Shown here: piece by piece, positions 3,812-7,681 of the stretch
Layout: the number at the start of each line of letters is the position of its first letter
How positions within the stretch are numbered: position 1 is the first letter of the stretch
Source: HK-STAS-PATE-2 sp035906575
GTDB lineage: Bacteria; Patescibacteriota; Patescibacteriia; 2-12-FULL-60-25
Direction: 5' to 3'
NCBI GenBank assembly: GCA_035906575.1
Contig: JAMIEW010000012.1
Location: 1-7,681 of the forward strand
Length of the DNA: 7,681 nucleotides
Notes under the pieces: model-generated
What the model was told of the DNA's origin: nothing
Seen by the model: only the letters and a program-made list of their open reading frames with translations
Database searches by the model: none
Position numbers and translations under genes: made by a program

Positions 3812-4717
3812 ATGTTTTGTTCTCGCTCATTCATTGGATTGCTTACCGCCATTGTGGCGGTATTGTTGTTTCCATCTGAGGGGCGAGCGCTTACGGCCGG
3901 GCCGGCCTTGCTTGATATCGCTTTAGAGGCGAATTCAGCCACAACCGTGCAGATTATGGTTGGTAATAATGCGGCGATGTATCAAACGTTTGATCTTGCA
4001 ACTGAATCCTTTATTTCAAGCGGTGAACAAGGCCAGCCACAGTTTATTGGCAAAGAAGGTGCGTCTGAATGGTTTATCACCGACGCTTCGATCACGTTGC
4101 AACCTGGAGAAAACCGTCGTTTACCAGTTTCTGTGCGTGTGCCAGAGAATGTGGCCCCGGGTAGTTATCATGTCGCCTTGTTTGTGAGTGAACGGGCTTC
4201 GGCTGAATCCGGTGTGACGAATAGACAAAGAATCGGCGTGCTCTTTTTTATCAATGTGTTAGGTGATTCGCGAGTAGAGTGGACGAATGTCTCTTTTACC
4301 CCGGTCTTTTCAACAGTTTCAACTCTGGGTAATGCGTTTGATATTCGTGTAGAAAATCAGGGGACCACCTTCGGGAGTCCGAGCGGTACCGTTGAAGTAC
4401 ATTCGGTTTTTGGTGTCACAAAAACCGTGCCGCTTAATCCTCAGGCAGTGCGTATCCTCCCAAAAAGCGCCCGATCGTATACGATTGGGTTTGGAGATTT
4501 GCGTCCAACAAAAAATATCATTGAACAGTTGAAGCAAGAGTGGAGCGGTCTCGCGATTGGTCCTTATAAAGCAGTGATGCGTTTAGAGGGTTATGATAAG
4601 CCGATCGAGGCATCGTTTACGGTCGTACCAAAAGTTACTTTGGTTTTGGTTGGTATTGTCCTATCAGTATTGTTACTGATGGGTTGGTGGACGAAGCGGC
4701 TTCAGCGCGCCGTGTGA
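3812..4717 (+). CDS. WxL-interacting-like (DUF916-type) membrane protein
   Basis: A 301-aa protein with a signal peptide at residues 1-26 (start MFCSRSFIGLLTAIVAVLLF, cleavage after Gly-Arg-Ala). An Ig-like domain (about 27-150) has the family pattern of an N-terminal proline-containing strand, a Trp-Phe-Ile, a Leu-x-Pro-Gly-Glu turn, then a Val-Pro and Pro-Gly-Ser-Tyr strand. A second beta domain spans about 151-270. One membrane helix at about 275-293 and a short basic tail (TKRLQRAV) complete it. This layout matches the WxL-interacting proteins of Firmicutes, which hold WxL proteins at the cell surface. It begins 2 nt after the previous stop with no Shine-Dalgarno, suggesting translational coupling. 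The layout match is good; the family name is from memory, without a profile search. Confidence 0.7.
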   Translation: MFCSRSFIGLLTAIVAVLLFPSEGRALTAGPALLDIALEANSATTVQIMVGNNAAMYQTFDLATESFISSGEQGQPQFIGKEGASEWFITDASITLQPGENRRLPVSVRVPENVAPGSYHVALFVSERASAESGVTNRQRIGVLFFINVLGDSRVEWTNVSFTPVFSTVSTLGNAFDIRVENQGTTFGSPSGTVEVHSVFGVTKTVPLNPQAVRILPKSARSYTIGFGDLRPTKNIIEQLKQEWSGLAIGPYKAVMRLEGYDKPIEASFTVVPKVTLVLVGIVLSVLLLMGWWTKRLQRAV

Positions 4718-4770
4718 TCTGGTGACGATCAGTGTGGATTCAGAGGAGTCCTTACTGATGGTTACCCGAT

Positions 4771-7681
4771 ATGAAATACACCTTCTTTCGCTCTTTTTTG
4801 AGCGCCCTTCTGTTATTGGTAGTGACGGCAACGACCGCATTGCCCGCTTTTGCTGCTCCGCTCACGGGTCGAAGCGATATCATGACGCGCCAGGCGCCAA
4901 ATGTTGGCTCAGATCATGAGATTCGCTTTGTTACGCCGAGCGGTGTGGACGCGCCAACCGATACCATCACGCTTCAATTTGCGTCTGACTTTGATGTATC
5001 GCTCATCACCCCTGCTGATATCGATCTCTTTCATGGTGCGATTACGGGGTTAGAAAATAGTGAAGTGATTGGTGCTGCTGCCGCTGCTGGCACCTGGGGC
5101 GCATCCGTCTCTGGGCAAACGATCACTCTCACCGCCCCAACGGATGCCGTTCTCGGTGAGATCGCTGCGACGGACATTGTGATTATTCGTATCGGGTTAA
5201 ACGCAGGTGGCGCCAACCAAATCATCAATCCGGGCCCTGGCACGGGTGGCGACCCGCGCAATCTTTGGATCGCAGGCACCTTTGGTGATACCGGCGTCAT
5301 TGAAATTCCTTTTGGCGACCCAACCAATAACGATGTTATTGGTGTTACCGCTACGGTGAACAATTCAACGCCAGGCGGCGGAGGTGGTGGTGGAGGCGGA
5401 TGTGTGGGTCTCGCTTGTGGCGATGTTTTGGGTCCGGTGATCACAAATATTCGCGTCGTTAATATCACGACCTCAACGGCGATGGTGATGTGGGATACGA
5501 ATGAGCCATCAACAACCGCACTCTATCACGGACTCGATACCAGCTACGCACTCGGATTTAATGGTAATGGAGCTTTTGTTACTTCGCATTCGGTATTGCT
5601 CACAGGTTTGACGCAAGACACGATCTATCATTTTCGCATCAATGCCGCTGATGGGTTAGGTAATACGTCGGTATCGGGTGATAATACCTTTGAAACCCTC
5701 GCTCCAGGTGAGCCGGTAGAAAATCTCATCATCTCAAATGTTCAAGCGATCTTGATTACAGATTCGACGGCTGCCATTATCTGGGACACAAATCTCCCAT
5801 CAAATAGCCGTGTTGATTATGGGATCTCGGATGCCTACGGTGATATCTCGGTTGTAGGCACGTTCGTAACGGGACATTTAGTGAACTTGAGTAATTTGAA
5901 TCCAGATACGATCTATCATTTTCGTGTGATGTCCGAGACGGCATCAACGACGGCGATGTCAGGTGATTTTACCTTTAGAACGACCGTCGATGTTATTGCT
6001 CCGTCGAATCCGTTGAACTTTACGGCGGTACCTGGCCAGTATCTTAATTTGCTTTCATGGAACAATCCTCTTGATGCGGATTTTTCACATGTACGTATTC
6101 TCGCAAGAACGGATCGCTATCCAAATAACCCAAATGATGGTGTCCTCGTCTACCAGGGTAACGGACAAAGTGCTACGCATAGCGGTTTAACGCCGGGTCA
6201 GATCTATTACTATACGAACTTCGCGTACGATGGTCGCGGTAATCGCTCTTCAGGGGCACTCGCTCAAGCGACCCCGTTTGGAGAAGAGATTGAAACACCG
6301 ACCTCTACGCCTCCGGTCTTGCCGCCCGTTGTAACGCCTCCAGCAACGACAACGCCTCCGGTGATTGAGCCTCCAACATCCACGCAACCAACAACAACCA
6401 CTCCACCGGTTGTACCAACAAGTACTGAGCCGGGTACGGTGACAACGACCACCCCTCCTGTTCAGCCACCGATTCGTAATGTTGTTATCACGCCAGAATA
6501 TACGGTAGGCAATGGCACGGTTTCACTTATCCCAGACGAGAACAATCAGATTAATACGGTACCAGGCCCAACGGTGACCGTGCGTGTGCCGGCATCCCAA
6601 GTGCCAGGTACTCCAGATACGGCGGTGATTCGTGTCGGTGATGACCGTTACTTGCTCACAAGACAGCCGAATGGTGATTGGATCGCGAGCTTTGTGCCAG
6701 ATCGTTCAGGTGAAATGCCTGCTGAAGTGACTTTTGGTTATGGGGACGGGTCTATCGCGCGCGCGACAACGACGGTTTCTGTCGGTATCCCAGGTCAGAT
6801 TATCGTTCGAGATATCCCGTTTATTGGTCAAGCGCGTCCCGTTGAGAATGCGACGGTAACGGTTTATGAAAAGGTAAATGGCGCTTGGCGCATCTGGTCA
6901 GGTACTGCGACAAACCAGGTGAATCCACGTATTACGACATCGGATGGTGTCTGGGGATTCGTTGTCCCAAATGGCGAATATCGCGTAACCATTGAAAAAG
7001 AAGGGTTTGATACTGAAGAGCGTGTCGTTACCGTGACGAATAATTTGCTCGGGAGCCAAATTGAACTTAGACAGCCGCTCCCGGTTGATCTCACTACGGT
7101 GGGTTTGATCGCTACGGCGGTCACGATCGCCAATATCGCGACACTCGCTAGTGTCTTGAACTATCTCTGGTACTTGTTGACTCAGCCGTTCATGATCATC
7201 GGCGCACGTAAGCGCAAAAAGTGGGGCGTTGCCTATAATGCCATCACGAAACAGGGGATTGATCTTGTTGCGGTGCGTTTAATTCATGTTCAGACGGGTC
7301 TCGTGATTCAGACACGTATCACGGATGACAAAGGTAGATTCTTCTTTCATGTAAAAAAAGGCCAATATCGAATTGAGGCGGTAAAGGCTGGATACCTGTT
7401 TCCAAGTGAAACAACCAAGGGCAAAAAAGAGGATGATGACTATCTTGATGTCTATCACGGGCAACCGATCGATGTTGAGGCGGAGTCTGATTTAACGCCA
7501 AACATCCCACTTGATCCAAACAATAAAGAGATACCGCCGAAAAAAGTCCTCTTTAAAGACTTCTTGCGCAAGGTTCAAAATCTCATTGGCGCCCTGTCAC
7601 TCATTATTACCGTTGTTGCTTTTGCCCTTCAGCCAGGTTGGATCTTGTTTGGTCTTTGTCTCTTTCAGCTCGCAACCTTCT
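4771..7681 (+). CDS. Giant Fn3 / CarboxypepD_reg membrane protein (partial)
   Basis: The frame is open from ATG 4771 to the window edge (970 codons, no stop), so the C-terminus is missing. A signal peptide spans residues 1-28 (MKYTFFRSFLSALLLLVVTA, cleavage near Ala-Phe-Ala). A beta domain (about 29-200) precedes nine glycines (202-210) and Cys211/Cys215. Three fibronectin type III modules follow (about 219-311, 315-405, 411-505); the first two share Trp-Asp-Thr-Asn and Thr-Ile-Tyr-His-Phe-Arg. Next are a Pro/Thr linker (509-568), a beta domain, a carboxypeptidase-regulatory-like domain (675-758), a hydrophobic membrane region (774-810), Lys/Arg-rich 811-817, a second such domain (818-879 and beyond) and further hydrophobic segments (938-953, 957-970). 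It is the only in-frame start after a stop at 4756. GAGGAG at 4743-4748 is too far upstream to be its ribosome site. Probably a large adhesin or scaffold of the same surface complex. Confidence 0.85.
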   Translation, partial: MKYTFFRSFLSALLLLVVTATTALPAFAAPLTGRSDIMTRQAPNVGSDHEIRFVTPSGVDAPTDTITLQFASDFDVSLITPADIDLFHGAITGLENSEVIGAAAAAGTWGASVSGQTITLTAPTDAVLGEIAATDIVIIRIGLNAGGANQIINPGPGTGGDPRNLWIAGTFGDTGVIEIPFGDPTNNDVIGVTATVNNSTPGGGGGGGGGCVGLACGDVLGPVITNIRVVNITTSTAMVMWDTNEPSTTALYHGLDTSYALGFNGNGAFVTSHSVLLTGLTQDTIYHFRINAADGLGNTSVSGDNTFETLAPGEPVENLIISNVQAILITDSTAAIIWDTNLPSNSRVDYGISDAYGDISVVGTFVTGHLVNLSNLNPDTIYHFRVMSETASTTAMSGDFTFRTTVDVIAPSNPLNFTAVPGQYLNLLSWNNPLDADFSHVRILARTDRYPNNPNDGVLVYQGNGQSATHSGLTPGQIYYYTNFAYDGRGNRSSGALAQATPFGEEIETPTSTPPVLPPVVTPPATTTPPVIEPPTSTQPTTTTPPVVPTSTEPGTVTTTTPPVQPPIRNVVITPEYTVGNGTVSLIPDENNQINTVPGPTVTVRVPASQVPGTPDTAVIRVGDDRYLLTRQPNGDWIASFVPDRSGEMPAEVTFGYGDGSIARATTTVSVGIPGQIIVRDIPFIGQARPVENATVTVYEKVNGAWRIWSGTATNQVNPRITTSDGVWGFVVPNGEYRVTIEKEGFDTEERVVTVTNNLLGSQIELRQPLPVDLTTVGLIATAVTIANIATLASVLNYLWYLLTQPFMIIGARKRKKWGVAYNAITKQGIDLVAVRLIHVQTGLVIQTRITDDKGRFFFHVKKGQYRIEAVKAGYLFPSETTKGKKEDDDYLDVYHGQPIDVEAESDLTPNIPLDPNNKEIPPKKVLFKDFLRKVQNLIGALSLIITVVAFALQPGWILFGLCLFQLATF
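5620..5924 (+). repeat. In-frame duplicated Fn3 segment (17-nt identical copies)
   Basis: The 17-mer ACGATCTATCATTTTCG occurs at 5620-5636 and at 5908-5924, exactly 288 nt (96 codons) apart. It encodes the end-strand motif Thr-Ile-Tyr-His-Phe-Arg of fibronectin modules 1 and 2. DNA-level identity here suggests module duplication followed by divergence elsewhere. Confidence 0.75.
6292..6474 (+). repeat. Low-complexity Pro/Thr linker region
   Basis: About 60 codons, almost all Pro, Thr, Val, Ser or Glu, with recurrent Thr-Thr-Pro-Pro units (residues 509-568 of the large protein). It probably forms an extended, protease-resistant spacer lifting the fibronectin modules away from the membrane-proximal domains. 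Such linkers vary in length between strains. Confidence 0.75.

Noticed and set aside
5031..5468. 145-aa minus-strand frame with a proline run
   Set aside because: It is the shadow of the large surface gene; the proline run is the antisense of the nine-glycine linker.
6264..7519. Several minus-strand frames of 61-89 aa
   Set aside because: All lie antisense to the continuous large frame, with repetitive Val/Gly composition caused by the Pro/Thr linker or no recognisable content.
1..7681. CRISPR array, insertion sequence or prophage
   Set aside because: No regularly spaced repeats, transposase, integrase or phage genes are seen; repeats in the window are hairpins, parS-like pairs and protein modules.

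Overview
The window looks like part of a Candidate Phyla Radiation (Patescibacteria) chromosome. The grounds are a short, divergent HolA next to rpsT, small envelope genes of the kind common in that group, almost no Shine-Dalgarno sequences, and at least two mRNAs whose predicted 5' ends fall at or within a few bases of the start codon. TGA is used as a stop, so the recoded SR1/Gracilibacteria code is unlikely. This placement is an inference from sequence character; no marker here fixes it.

Left part (1-1700), housekeeping: the last codons of DNA polymerase I (polA), then holA (Pol III delta) on +, a shared bidirectional terminator, rpsT (ribosomal protein S20) on - with a near-consensus promoter, and tRNA-Arg(CCU) followed by a terminator.

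Middle part (1700-2894), almost no protein coding: a small acidic ORF with its own promoter and terminator, then a compact origin-like region (2094-2403) with nine DnaA-box-like 9-mers and two identical parS-like 16-mers. After it come a 29-bp inverted repeat with a 17-nt loop (2437-2511) and a roughly 200-nt candidate non-coding RNA on the - strand (about 2754 to 2554), bounded by a TTGACA/TATACT promoter and a hairpin plus T-tract terminator. I read 2094-2403 as a candidate oriC/parS locus. Neither dnaA nor parAB is in the window.

Right part (2895-7681), an envelope operon on +: a secreted beta-rich protein, a single-pass protein resembling the Gram-positive WxL-interacting (DUF916-type) family, and a very long, truncated protein with three fibronectin type III modules, a Pro/Thr linker, two carboxypeptidase-regulatory-like domains and several membrane segments. 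The first two genes are 2 nt apart; the third starts 53 nt later. Together they could form a cell-surface complex like the WxL operons of Firmicutes, although no classical WxL motif is visible.
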